39,299 nt of DNA from Chloroflexi bacterium GWB2_54_36 (GTDB lineage: Bacteria > Chloroflexota > Anaerolineae > Anaerolineales > Anaerolineaceae). Under the pieces are notes generated by a model. The model searched no databases and was not told where the DNA came from. It was given only the letters and a program-made list of their open reading frames with translations. The translations under genes and the position numbers were made by a program. Positions 8,776-14,961 of the stretch are shown here, piece after piece. Location: assembly GCA_001796355.1 (NCBI GenBank), contig MGMG01000014.1, forward strand, positions 1 to 39,299, read 5' to 3'. Position 1 is the first letter of the stretch, and each line of letters starts with the position of its first letter.

Positions 8776-9897
8776 TTAATCTCCGAGGCTGGTTCCGACC
8801 AGCCGGGCGCCGTGAATCCAGGCGTGATCCGCCGGGATGGTCTTGACCATTCCGGCAACCTGGTCGAGCGGCACGGTCTCAACGCCGCCGCCGCGCGGCG
8901 CGACCATGACGCCGTACTGTCCCTGTTGGATAAATTTAGCGCAAGCTGTGCCGAGCTGGGTGGCCAGCACGCGGTCAACGGCTGAAGGCGCTCCGCCACG
9001 CAATAAATATCCCAAAATGGTAACGCGAGTTTGCAGCCCGGTAAAACTTTCCAGCCGGTTGGCCAGGTGCAGGGTGTCGCCGGCCGCCCGTTTTTCGATA
9101 GCGTCCAGCCGTGCAGAGATATCCGCCCCGTCGCGCGAACCGCGGATGCGCAAGTTCGTCCGGCGTGCATTTTCGAAAAACTCCACATTTTCGACGGAAA
9201 TGGCACCTTCCGATACCGCAATCAAGCTAAAGCGCTTCCCGATGGCCGCGCGCGCCAGGATGGCAGCGGATATCTTCTCGAGGTGGTAAGGGATCTCGGG
9301 AATTAATATTACATCTGCGCCGCCGGCGATGCCAGCGCCCAGCGTCAGCCAACCGCTTTCGCGCCCCATGATCTCGACAATGATGATGCGGTGATGACTG
9401 ATAGCCGTCGAATGCAGGCGGTCAATGGCTTCGGCAGCCACTTCCAGGGCAGTATTGAACCCGACAGACGTATCAGTGTGCGGGATATCGTTATCAATGG
9501 TCACCGGTACAGTGATCACATTCAAGCCTTCCCGCATGAGTAACCCAGCGCTGTCTTGAGCATCTCCGCCGCCCAGACAGACCAGTCCGTCCAATCCGTG
9601 GCTGCGGTATGCCGCGATGATATCCGAGGTGCGGTTTTCATATTTGCTGTTGATCAGAATATGGTCGGGGCGGTCGCGATTTGTCCCAAGGATGGTTCCG
9701 CCGGTGGTCAAAATCCCGGAGAACATGGGGTTTTCCATTTCAACCACCATGCTGTTCAACATCCCGGCAAAGCCGTCCTGAAACCCGATCAGCCGGGTAC
9801 CCTCGACACTGAGCGCCGCCTTGCCAATGGCGCGCAGGGCTGCATTGATTCCCGGACTGTCGCCGCCGGTGGTTAATATTCCGATTTTTTGAGCCAT
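8776..9897 (-). CDS. pfkA: 6-phosphofructokinase family protein with atypical phosphoryl-donor residues
   Basis: Predicted to phosphorylate fructose 6-phosphate in glycolysis. The 373-residue protein has the family landmarks: GGDSPGIN at 11-18, TIDND at 133-137 with catalytic Asp135, and MGRESGW at 177-183 (substrate site). Two positions that separate ATP- from PPi-dependent enzymes are unusual. The GGDG/GGDD loop reads GGGDAQDS (109-116; Ala113 at the Gly104 position of the E. coli enzyme), and the residue before TIDND is Val132 instead of Gly (ATP) or Lys (PPi). Donor specificity is therefore not predictable. The ATG at 9897 follows a G-rich stretch (GGTGGGG) 7 nt upstream. It sits between hpt (36 bp upstream) and ygiQ (8 bp downstream). 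Confidence 0.85.
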   Translation of the reverse strand: MAQKIGILTTGGDSPGINAALRAIGKAALSVEGTRLIGFQDGFAGMLNSMVVEMENPMFSGILTTGGTILGTNRDRPDHILINSKYENRTSDIIAAYRSHGLDGLVCLGGGDAQDSAGLLMREGLNVITVPVTIDNDIPHTDTSVGFNTALEVAAEAIDRLHSTAISHHRIIIVEIMGRESGWLTLGAGIAGGADVILIPEIPYHLEKISAAILARAAIGKRFSLIAVSEGAISVENVEFFENARRTNLRIRGSRDGADISARLDAIEKRAAGDTLHLANRLESFTGLQTRVTILGYLLRGGAPSAVDRVLATQLGTACAKFIQQGQYGVMVAPRGGGVETVPLDQVAGMVKTIPADHAWIHGARLVGTSLGD

Positions 9898-9933
9898 GGT
9901 TTCCCCACCAGCCTTTCTTTTGAGGAGTGCAAC

Positions 9934-10503
9934 CTACCCGTACAACTGGTGATATTTGTCGAGATCGACTGAGGCGATGTACGGCAAATTCCTGCCTTTT
10001 TCGTCAATATCCAGGCCGTAGCCGACCACGAAATGATCCGGGATTTCAAAGCCGCAATAATCAATCTGGATGTCCACCTTGTGGCGGGCGACCTTATCCA
10101 GCAGCGTGCAAACCTTCAGGCTGCGCGGTTTGCGGTCCAGGAGTAATTTCCGCACGGTGTGAAGCGTGAAACCGGTATCGATAATATCGTCGACGATGAT
10201 GACATCCCAGCCGGCTATCGAGGATTTGTGGTCTGAATCGATCCGCACAAAACCGGTAGAATCCGTACCGGAATAAGATGAAACCAGCATAAAGTCCATC
10301 GTCATCGGGCGGCGGACACTGCGCATCAGGTCAGTCATGAACATAACGCTGCCGCGCAGCAAGCCAAGCAGCAGCAATTTTTCGGAATTCTGGTAATCCT
10401 GAGTGATTTGTTCGCCGATCTCTGCTACCCGCTCTTCGATTTGTTCCTGGGTAATCAATATTTCGCCAATAAATTCATAAGGGTATTTCAGGCGGTAGTT
10501 CAA
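9934..10503 (-). CDS. hpt: hypoxanthine phosphoribosyltransferase (first copy)
   Basis: Purine salvage: converts hypoxanthine/guanine plus PRPP to IMP/GMP. The PRPP-binding motif VIIVDDIIDTGFTL lies near residues 97-110, and the C-terminal FVVGYGLDIDEKGRNLPYI is typical of HPRT. I choose a TTG start at 10503 (189 residues) because AGAGGGAAG lies 6-14 nt upstream and this gives the usual family length. An ATG at 10524 and one at 10581 are in frame, but using 10524 would place the Shine-Dalgarno sequence inside the gene. Probably first gene of the minus-strand run. A second, divergent HPRT-like gene lies 1.6 kb away at 12161. Confidence 0.88.
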   Translation of the reverse strand: MNYRLKYPYEFIGEILITQEQIEERVAEIGEQITQDYQNSEKLLLLGLLRGSVMFMTDLMRSVRRPMTMDFMLVSSYSGTDSTGFVRIDSDHKSSIAGWDVIIVDDIIDTGFTLHTVRKLLLDRKPRSLKVCTLLDKVARHKVDIQIDYCGFEIPDHFVVGYGLDIDEKGRNLPYIASVDLDKYHQLYG

Positions 10504-10716
10504 TTTTTCTTCCCTCTGACACATTTGAGTATGTTGAAAGCTGGATGCCAGAAGTGGGCAGTGCGCTTTCCTTGGAATCATACCACGCCATGGATAAATA
10601 GCCCATTCTGGGTGGCGGTTTTCTCAAATGGGCGTATTGGAATCAACGACCTCTGATATGTTGTCATGGCGCAGAACGAAATCATCTGGCCTGGTCCGAT
10701 TGTCATAGAGCGGAAC

Positions 10717-10739
10717 CGCTGGCTGAGCCTGTCGGAGCC
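10717..10739 (+). repeat. dispersed REP-like repeat copy
   Basis: Contains GGCTGAGCCTGTCGGAGCC, a one-base variant of the repeat seen at 10913, 18845, 18901, 24940 and 25090 and, in reverse complement, at 24972-25224. Confidence 0.65.
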
Positions 10740-10912
10740 AGTGGCTGCCTTACCACCTGGTCATGGCGCGAACCCGTCGGCTGAGCCAATTAAATTTGTC
10801 ATCCTGCCCACAGGGCACTCTGCGAGTGAATGCCCCGTGGTTCAGAAAAACCCGCTTTTTGAATCTGATCAAGGGGCATGAAGGATCTCGAGCACATTCT
10901 TTACCCGTGAAC

Positions 10913-10936
10913 CCGCTGGCTGAGCCTGTCGAAGCC
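10913..10936 (+). repeat. dispersed REP-like repeat copy
   Basis: CCGCTGGCTGAGCCTGTCG followed by AAGCC. Same family as the array at 24940-25229; intergenic like all other copies in the window. Confidence 0.7.
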
Positions 10937-10997
10937 ATCTGCGCCTGACTGATAGAACGATTGTGTCTGACAATGTCGCTTGCAGCAACAGCGGAAT

Positions 10998-11061
10998 GTC
11001 GGATTGAGGGGCAATGACGGCAGAAATAATGAAAACTATTTAAGTAGCCCCTCAATCCGAC
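10998..11061. repeat. inverted repeat, 15 bp arms
   Basis: GTCGGATTGAGGGGC (10998-11012) and its exact reverse complement (11047-11061) are separated by 34 bp. No T-run follows on either strand, so a terminator is unlikely. It lies 58 bp upstream of the promoter at 11119 and could be a mobile-repeat remnant or a regulatory structure. Confidence 0.6.
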
Positions 11062-11118
11062 CTACGAGTTGTTGCCGAAATTTAACCGTATTGGCCAGGA
11101 AGAAGTCGGATTTTCGCA

Positions 11119-11127
11119 TGCTATAAT
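11119..11127 (+). promoter_or_regulatory. extended -10 promoter TGCTATAAT
   Basis: A perfect TATAAT (11122-11127) preceded by TGC gives an extended -10 element. No -35 resembling TTGACA is visible at 16-18 bp spacing. A start of transcription near 11134 would give a leader of about 45 nt before the kinase-like gene at 11179. Confidence 0.6.
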
Positions 11128-11178
11128 GACCTATGAAGAGACTAGAGCCGATCACCTGATGGGGAAGGGATCTTCGCA

Positions 11179-11778
11179 ATGGATGTGATCACAATCTCCC
11201 GCCAATTGGGCAGCCTGGGGTTCCAGGTCGGCCAGGCGGTGGCCGCCAAATTGAATTACCGCCTGGTATGGCGCGACCTGATAAACCAGGCTGCGATACG
11301 TTCAGGCGCCCCGGAAATCGCTCTGGCGATGATCGATGAACTCAACCTGCTGGGATTGACGCCGTCAACCGACCAGTTTAATGCCTATTTCCGGGTGGTT
11401 GGTCAGGTGATCCAAGAACTGGCAGCGGCTGGGGGAATCGTCATCGTTGGCCGTGCCGGGCAGGTGGTTCTGCGCGATGAACCCCGGGCGCTGCATGTGC
11501 GCGTTATTGCTTCGTTGGACGTTCGCATGCAGCGTATATCCAGTTATCGTGGCATCTCTCCTGAAGCCGCTCGGGCGCAAATTGAAGCCAGCGATCGGAC
11601 AAGAAAGAGCTACCTGCGCCGCGCTTACCAGGCCAACTGGGAGGATACCAGCCTGTATGATCTGATCCTCAACACCAGTCGAATGTCACTCACTACAGCC
11701 GCCGAAATCATCAGCCACGCCGCAATGCAACCCTTCGTCAAAGAAGCAATTTCCATTCAGGCTGGCGAGGAAGATTAA
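11179..11778 (+). CDS. cytidylate kinase-like family protein
   Basis: P-loop kinase of the cytidylate-kinase-like family. The N-terminus ITISRQLGSLGFQVGQAVA (residues 4-22) corresponds to the family's ITISR-x2-GSxG start, with a short modified P-loop. A segment near 95-120 with GRAGQVVLRDEP and Arg-rich LDVRMQRI, then DRTRKSYLRRAY near 138-149, resembles the lid/NMP regions. Members often have unknown substrates, so true CMP kinase activity is not assured. The ATG at 11179 has AAGGGA 8 nt upstream. It heads a three-gene plus-strand operon (2 bp gap to the next gene, then a 4 bp overlap to hpt2), which suggests a nucleotide-metabolism context. Confidence 0.78.
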   Translation: MDVITISRQLGSLGFQVGQAVAAKLNYRLVWRDLINQAAIRSGAPEIALAMIDELNLLGLTPSTDQFNAYFRVVGQVIQELAAAGGIVIVGRAGQVVLRDEPRALHVRVIASLDVRMQRISSYRGISPEAARAQIEASDRTRKSYLRRAYQANWEDTSLYDLILNTSRMSLTTAAEIISHAAMQPFVKEAISIQAGEED

Positions 11779-11780
11779 CA

Positions 11781-12164
11781 TTGTCGTTGAAGCAACCTCA
11801 AGCCCCATCCTTCGTGCATCCCGCGGAGGAAATGTTTGCCCGCGTTATGGATTATTACGGCGTTCGCTGGATCTATGAGCCGCGTACCTTTGACCTGGAG
11901 TGGGACGCGAATGGAAAAGTTACGCTGGCCTTTACCCCCGATTTTTACTTGTCTGACCAGGATTTATACGTGGAATTAACTACCCTTCGACCGCAGCTTT
12001 CCACCAAAAAAAACAAAAAGATGCGATTAATGGCAGAACTGTATCCCGATATCAATATCAAATTGATGAAGCGGCGGGAAATGCGGGATTTGATGGTGAA
12101 ATACGGCCTGTATGACCAGGCTGAGCACATTCAGGGGACGCAAGCGCAGAAGAAGGCACCATGA
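11781..12164 (+). CDS. conserved small protein, PD-(D/E)XK nuclease-like
   Basis: I do not recognise a named family. The 127-residue protein has a pattern like small PD-(D/E)XK nucleases: an N-terminal helix with HPAEEMFARVMDYYG (13-27), YEP near 32-34, then TPDFYL (53-58) and LYVELTTL. Asp55 and the Glu of VEL would be the metal ligands, but the Lys expected two residues after the Glu is replaced by Thr, so catalysis is doubtful. A basic stretch STKKNKKMRLM follows. The TTG start at 11781 is supported by GAGGAAG about 8 nt upstream, and the stop overlaps the ATG of hpt2 (ATGA). Coupling to the kinase-like gene and hpt2 suggests a shared function in nucleotide or RNA metabolism. Function unknown. 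Confidence 0.7.
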   Translation: MSLKQPQAPSFVHPAEEMFARVMDYYGVRWIYEPRTFDLEWDANGKVTLAFTPDFYLSDQDLYVELTTLRPQLSTKKNKKMRLMAELYPDINIKLMKRREMRDLMVKYGLYDQAEHIQGTQAQKKAP

Positions 12165-12757
12165 AAATTGACTCATTAACGGGTTACGGTGATTTTGCCC
12201 GCGATATTCAGGAAATCATCATTTCAGAAGATCAGATTCAAATGCGCGTTCAGGAACTGGGCGCCCAAATATCAAATGATTACCGCGGCAAATGCCCGGT
12301 GCTGGTGGGTGTGCTTAAAGGGGTGCTGTTTTACATGGCGGACCTGCTGCGGGTCATCACCATTCCTTCCGAGGTGGATTTTCTGGCGGTGTCCAGCTAC
12401 TCCAGCGAGGCGCGCACACAGGGGGTTGTAAGGCTGGTCAAGGACTTGGAAATACCGATCAACCACCGCCATGTCCTTTTCGTCGAGGATGTGATCGACA
12501 CCGGCCTGACGCTCAATTATCTGCTGCGCAGCTTGCGTGAGCGCGAACCGGAAAGCCTGGAAGTCTGCGTGCTGTTTAATAAGCCCGGCCGGCGGATCAT
12601 CGACATTCCGCTTAAGTACAAAGGGTTCGACCTACCCGACCGCTTCGTTGTCGGTTATGGGTTGGACCACCAGGAACGCTACCGCAACCTGCCCTTCATC
12701 GGCCTGCTTAAGGCCGAGGCCTTCCAGAATCCCCATCATTTGCGTGAATGTGAGTAA
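12161..12757 (+). CDS. hpt: hypoxanthine phosphoribosyltransferase (second copy)
   Basis: A 198-residue HPRT-like protein with PRPP motif VLFVEDVIDTGLTL (105-118) and C-terminal FVVGYGLDHQERYRNLPFI. It is clearly homologous to the protein at 9934-10503 (shared SSYSS/SSYSG loop, DLPDRFVVGYGLD versus EIPDHFVVGYGLD) but far from identical, so it is an old paralogue. It is coupled to the upstream small gene by an ATGA overlap. The first 15 residues before the HPRT core are an unusual extension. The stop codon abuts the T-tract of the minus-strand terminator at 12756-12790. Guanine or xanthine preference is possible for one of the two copies. Confidence 0.87.
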   Translation: MKIDSLTGYGDFARDIQEIIISEDQIQMRVQELGAQISNDYRGKCPVLVGVLKGVLFYMADLLRVITIPSEVDFLAVSSYSSEARTQGVVRLVKDLEIPINHRHVLFVEDVIDTGLTLNYLLRSLREREPESLEVCVLFNKPGRRIIDIPLKYKGFDLPDRFVVGYGLDHQERYRNLPFIGLLKAEAFQNPHHLRECE

Positions 12758-12790
12758 AAAAACACCCCTGGAATGTACATTCCAGGGGTG
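12756..12790 (-). terminator. strong intrinsic terminator (minus strand)
   Basis: A perfect 28 bp palindrome (12763-12790, arms CACCCCTGGAATGT and its complement) is followed on the minus strand by seven T's (12762-12756). The plus strand has no T-run after the hairpin, so it stops minus-strand transcripts, i.e. the proposed RNA at 12756-13047. It ends exactly at the hpt stop codon. Confidence 0.85.
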
Positions 12791-13047
12791 GTGGCTCGCA
12801 GGGGCTCCGAGTAACCTTCCCACACATCTCCGTTTTCCTCGGCATTCCTTCTCTGGTTGTGACTTCCCTCTTTTTCAGGGGAAGGGGGCTTCCAATTCCC
12901 ACCAGGAAGCGAATTGACCTTCCAGGTTGACTGTAAACAGTCCATTTCGGTACACCGGTTATTAAGGGTCTTCCACCTTTTTTAAAAGTGTTACCAAAAT
13001 TAACCTGCTTCACCGGAGAGAGCTTGCAATTTCTTTGAGCTCCCTGC
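12756..13047 (-). ncRNA. putative structured non-coding RNA, family not recognised
   Basis: About 290 nt between a consensus promoter and a strong terminator, on the strand opposite hpt2. Within it the sequence forms several local hairpins: 13018-13024 with 13038-13044; GACTG-TAAA-CAGTC at 12929-12942; CAATTC/GAATTG at 12893-12898 and 12911-12916; CTTCCC/GGGAAG at 12863-12868 and 12879-12884. Open frames inside it have unnatural composition and no Shine-Dalgarno site. I checked by eye for hallmarks of RNase P RNA, tmRNA, SRP RNA and T-box leaders and saw none. No minus-strand gene follows the terminator, so it is not an ordinary leader. Ends are inferred (start about 7 nt after the -10). Confidence 0.6.
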
Positions 13048-13053
13048 AAATTC

Positions 13054-13082
13054 ATTATAGGAAAGACGGGAGTGCGAGTCAA
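13054..13082 (-). promoter_or_regulatory. consensus sigma-70 promoter TTGACT-N17-TATAAT
   Basis: On the minus strand TTGACT (13082-13077), a 17 bp spacer and a perfect TATAAT (13059-13054). It is the best -35/-10 pair in the window and points into the 12756-13047 RNA region. A near-palindrome GTTGTCTAGTCAAC at 13094-13107 just upstream of the -35 could be an operator. Confidence 0.8.
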
Positions 13083-13187
13083 GTCATTTTAATGTTGTCT
13101 AGTCAACTTAAAGGCGAAATTTTAAGATAACTTAACTAAAGCACAATGAGTACACGAAGTTTCGGGAGGATTAAATTCTGCTAACGG

Positions 13188-14045
13188 TCAGGAAATGCTT
13201 TTTGTTTTTCGCAGACTTAACAGACTGACCAGCGTTTCCCATCCGCCTTCCCCGCCGATGCGCAAGTCTCGCTGCTGAAAACGCCAGAGCGCCAGCCCAC
13301 CGAATAGGATTATGGCGCCAATTAATCCCAGCAGCCAGTTCAAGTTCAGACCGCGTAGCGCATCTCCACCTTGAAAATACGTGTACGGCGAAAACTTGAC
13401 CACATCCGCCAGCCGGTCATCAATGTTCGCCATTGAATTGAGGATATAACTGACTACCAGGATAAAAGCCGCGGTCAAGGATGCGCCAGCCTGAGACGGC
13501 AGAAGTTGACTGAGAAAGGTGGCAAATGCAGCAAAGGCGGTCAGAAAGGCCCACAGACTCAGGAATGGCCGGCCTAATTCAATCGCTGTGAGCGGAATAC
13601 TCGACCAGTTCAGCGCGATGACGCATCCGAGCCAGATCAAAAATACGATCCCGGCCAGGTTTAATGCCATCCCGGCAAATCGTCCAAGGAAAAATGACCG
13701 TCGGGGCAGTGGGTGGGCGAGCAGAATATCTAATGTTCCGTTTTCTTCGGCTGCCGAAATCACAGCAGCGCCCTGACCGACTGCCAGTATTCCAAGGATA
13801 ATTGGCAGGTAGGAAAACAATTCCATCGTCAGGTACCCTTCAGGGGTGGTGAAAAATTCAATATTGCCAAAAAATGCAATCAATTCCCGTGGGAAGGCCT
13901 GAATTAACTGGTCAAGCAGAACCTGCTGTTCTGCCAGACTGTCATAAAAGAGAATAATGTACAGCGCAAGGAGACCAAATCCGATCCCCCAGCCAAGTAT
14001 TAAATATCGGGAGCGCCGCAAGGTGTCATTAAGGATCGTTTTCAT
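13188..14045 (-). CDS. ABC transporter permease, ABC-2 type with multiple membrane spans
   Basis: Integral membrane partner of the ATPase encoded directly upstream. From the ATG at 14045 (285 residues) there are about six hydrophobic segments: YLILGWGIGFGLLALYIILF near 12-31, one near 80-100 (SYLPIILGILAVGQGAAVIS), and further spans near 130, 160, 200 and 240. Residues ENGTLDILLAHPLPRRSFFLG between the second and third spans are typical of ABC-2 permeases. The start at 14045 is preferred over an upstream in-frame ATG at 14141 because the latter lies inside the ATPase gene, and because GGAGAGG sits 6 nt before 14045. The gap to the ATPase stop is 1 nt. Substrate unknown; export of lipid, drug or peptide is possible. 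Confidence 0.85.
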   Translation of the reverse strand: MKTILNDTLRRSRYLILGWGIGFGLLALYIILFYDSLAEQQVLLDQLIQAFPRELIAFFGNIEFFTTPEGYLTMELFSYLPIILGILAVGQGAAVISAAEENGTLDILLAHPLPRRSFFLGRFAGMALNLAGIVFLIWLGCVIALNWSSIPLTAIELGRPFLSLWAFLTAFAAFATFLSQLLPSQAGASLTAAFILVVSYILNSMANIDDRLADVVKFSPYTYFQGGDALRGLNLNWLLGLIGAIILFGGLALWRFQQRDLRIGGEGGWETLVSLLSLRKTKSIS

Positions 14046-14046
14046 G

Positions 14047-14961
14047 TCAAGCCTCTCCGTTTCCATTTTGGTAATACGCCAGAAAAATTTCTTCCAGGGT
14101 AGGCTTGACGATCTCCAGGTCGCGAACGGGATACGCCGCAAGGGCTTTGATCAACCCGTCCATTTCACCTTCCACTCGCAGTGTAATGGCTGAACTGCCA
14201 TCCGAGTTCTCCACGGTTACCCCGGGAACCGATTTGATGGGATCAACCTCGCAGGGAGATTTAAAAGCAATTCGAATCCGGCGGAATGAACGATTAATCA
14301 GCGCATTCGTTTCGGCGATTTCGATGATTTTCCCGCGGCGGATGATGGCGACCCGTCCGGCAATTTCCTGCACCTCGCTGAGAATGTGAGATGAAAAAAA
14401 GACGGTTGAACCGTCCTGTTGGGCTTCACGGAGCAATTGATAGACCTCCTGCTGGATCAACGGGTCTAACCCGGAAGTTGGTTCGTCCATCAGCAGCAAG
14501 GTCGGATGGTGCATCAGCGCCTGAACAATGCCAATTTTTTGTTTATTGCCCTTGGAAAGGCTTTTTATCGGAAGTTTTAGATTTAAATCCAGCCGTTCTG
14601 CCATCGCTGTGATTATTTTCCAATCAGCCTGAGGAGAGCGCAAGCGGTTCAACAAGCGTAGAGAATCTGCAACGGACACTGATTCATCCAGATGTAACTC
14701 ACCGGGCAGGTAGCCGCAGCGTGCCCGAACTTCGGTGGGGCTTTTTTGCGGGTCGAGCCCAAGAACGCGCAAGGTCCCGCTGGCAGGCCGGATTAAATCC
14801 AACATGCAGCGGATGGTTGTGGTCTTCCCGGACCCGTTCGGGCCTAAGAACCCAAAAATTTCGCCGGGCTGGACTTCAAGGTTTACGCCCTGGAGCGCCC
14901 GGACTTTTCCATAATTTTTGTAAACTTCCTGCAGAAAAATTGGCGATTGTGAATGGGTCAT
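14047..14961 (-). CDS. ABC transporter ATP-binding protein
   Basis: A 304-residue ABC ATPase of the CcmA/DrrA exporter type. Walker A is GPNGSGKTTT near 40-49; the signature motif is LSKGNKQKIGIVQAL (signature Gly replaced in the usual LSGGQ by LSKGN, common in this subfamily); Walker B is LLLMDEPTSGLDP near 158-170; the switch His is in FFSSHILSEV. A C-terminal regulatory part of about 85 residues follows. The ATG at 14961 overlaps the stop of the upstream SRPBCC-PDZ-DinB gene (ATGA), so the three genes are translationally coupled; an upstream in-frame start at 15063 lies inside that gene and is unlikely. Confidence 0.9.
   Translation of the reverse strand: MTHSQSPIFLQEVYKNYGKVRALQGVNLEVQPGEIFGFLGPNGSGKTTTIRCMLDLIRPASGTLRVLGLDPQKSPTEVRARCGYLPGELHLDESVSVADSLRLLNRLRSPQADWKIITAMAERLDLNLKLPIKSLSKGNKQKIGIVQALMHHPTLLLMDEPTSGLDPLIQQEVYQLLREAQQDGSTVFFSSHILSEVQEIAGRVAIIRRGKIIEIAETNALINRSFRRIRIAFKSPCEVDPIKSVPGVTVENSDGSSAITLRVEGEMDGLIKALAAYPVRDLEIVKPTLEEIFLAYYQNGNGEA

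Larger units (their letters stand above)
10504..11178. other. intergenic region, divergent between hpt and the kinase-like gene
   Basis: About 0.6 kb without a credible gene; short open frames here overlap repeats and have no recognisable protein features. It holds two copies of the dispersed GCTGAGCCTGTCGAAGC repeat (10717-10739 and 10913-10936), a perfect 15 bp inverted repeat (10998-11012 with 11047-11061) and an extended -10 promoter for the plus-strand gene at 11119-11127. No clear promoter for hpt was recognised. Confidence 0.6.

Noticed and set aside
12756..13047. RNase P RNA, tmRNA, SRP RNA or T-box leader
   Set aside because: Hallmark sequences (GAGGAAAGTCC, tmRNA 5' end, GGAAGCAGCC, TGGNACCGCG before a terminator) were looked for and not found; no downstream gene for a leader.
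12736..13082. Short minus-strand open frames inside the proposed RNA
   Set aside because: Composition is unlike proteins of this genome, no Shine-Dalgarno sites, and two frames overlap each other across the terminator hairpin.
14046..14141. Longer start for the ABC permease
   Set aside because: The extra 32 residues are an out-of-frame reading of the ATPase 3' end; ATG 14045 has a good Shine-Dalgarno sequence.
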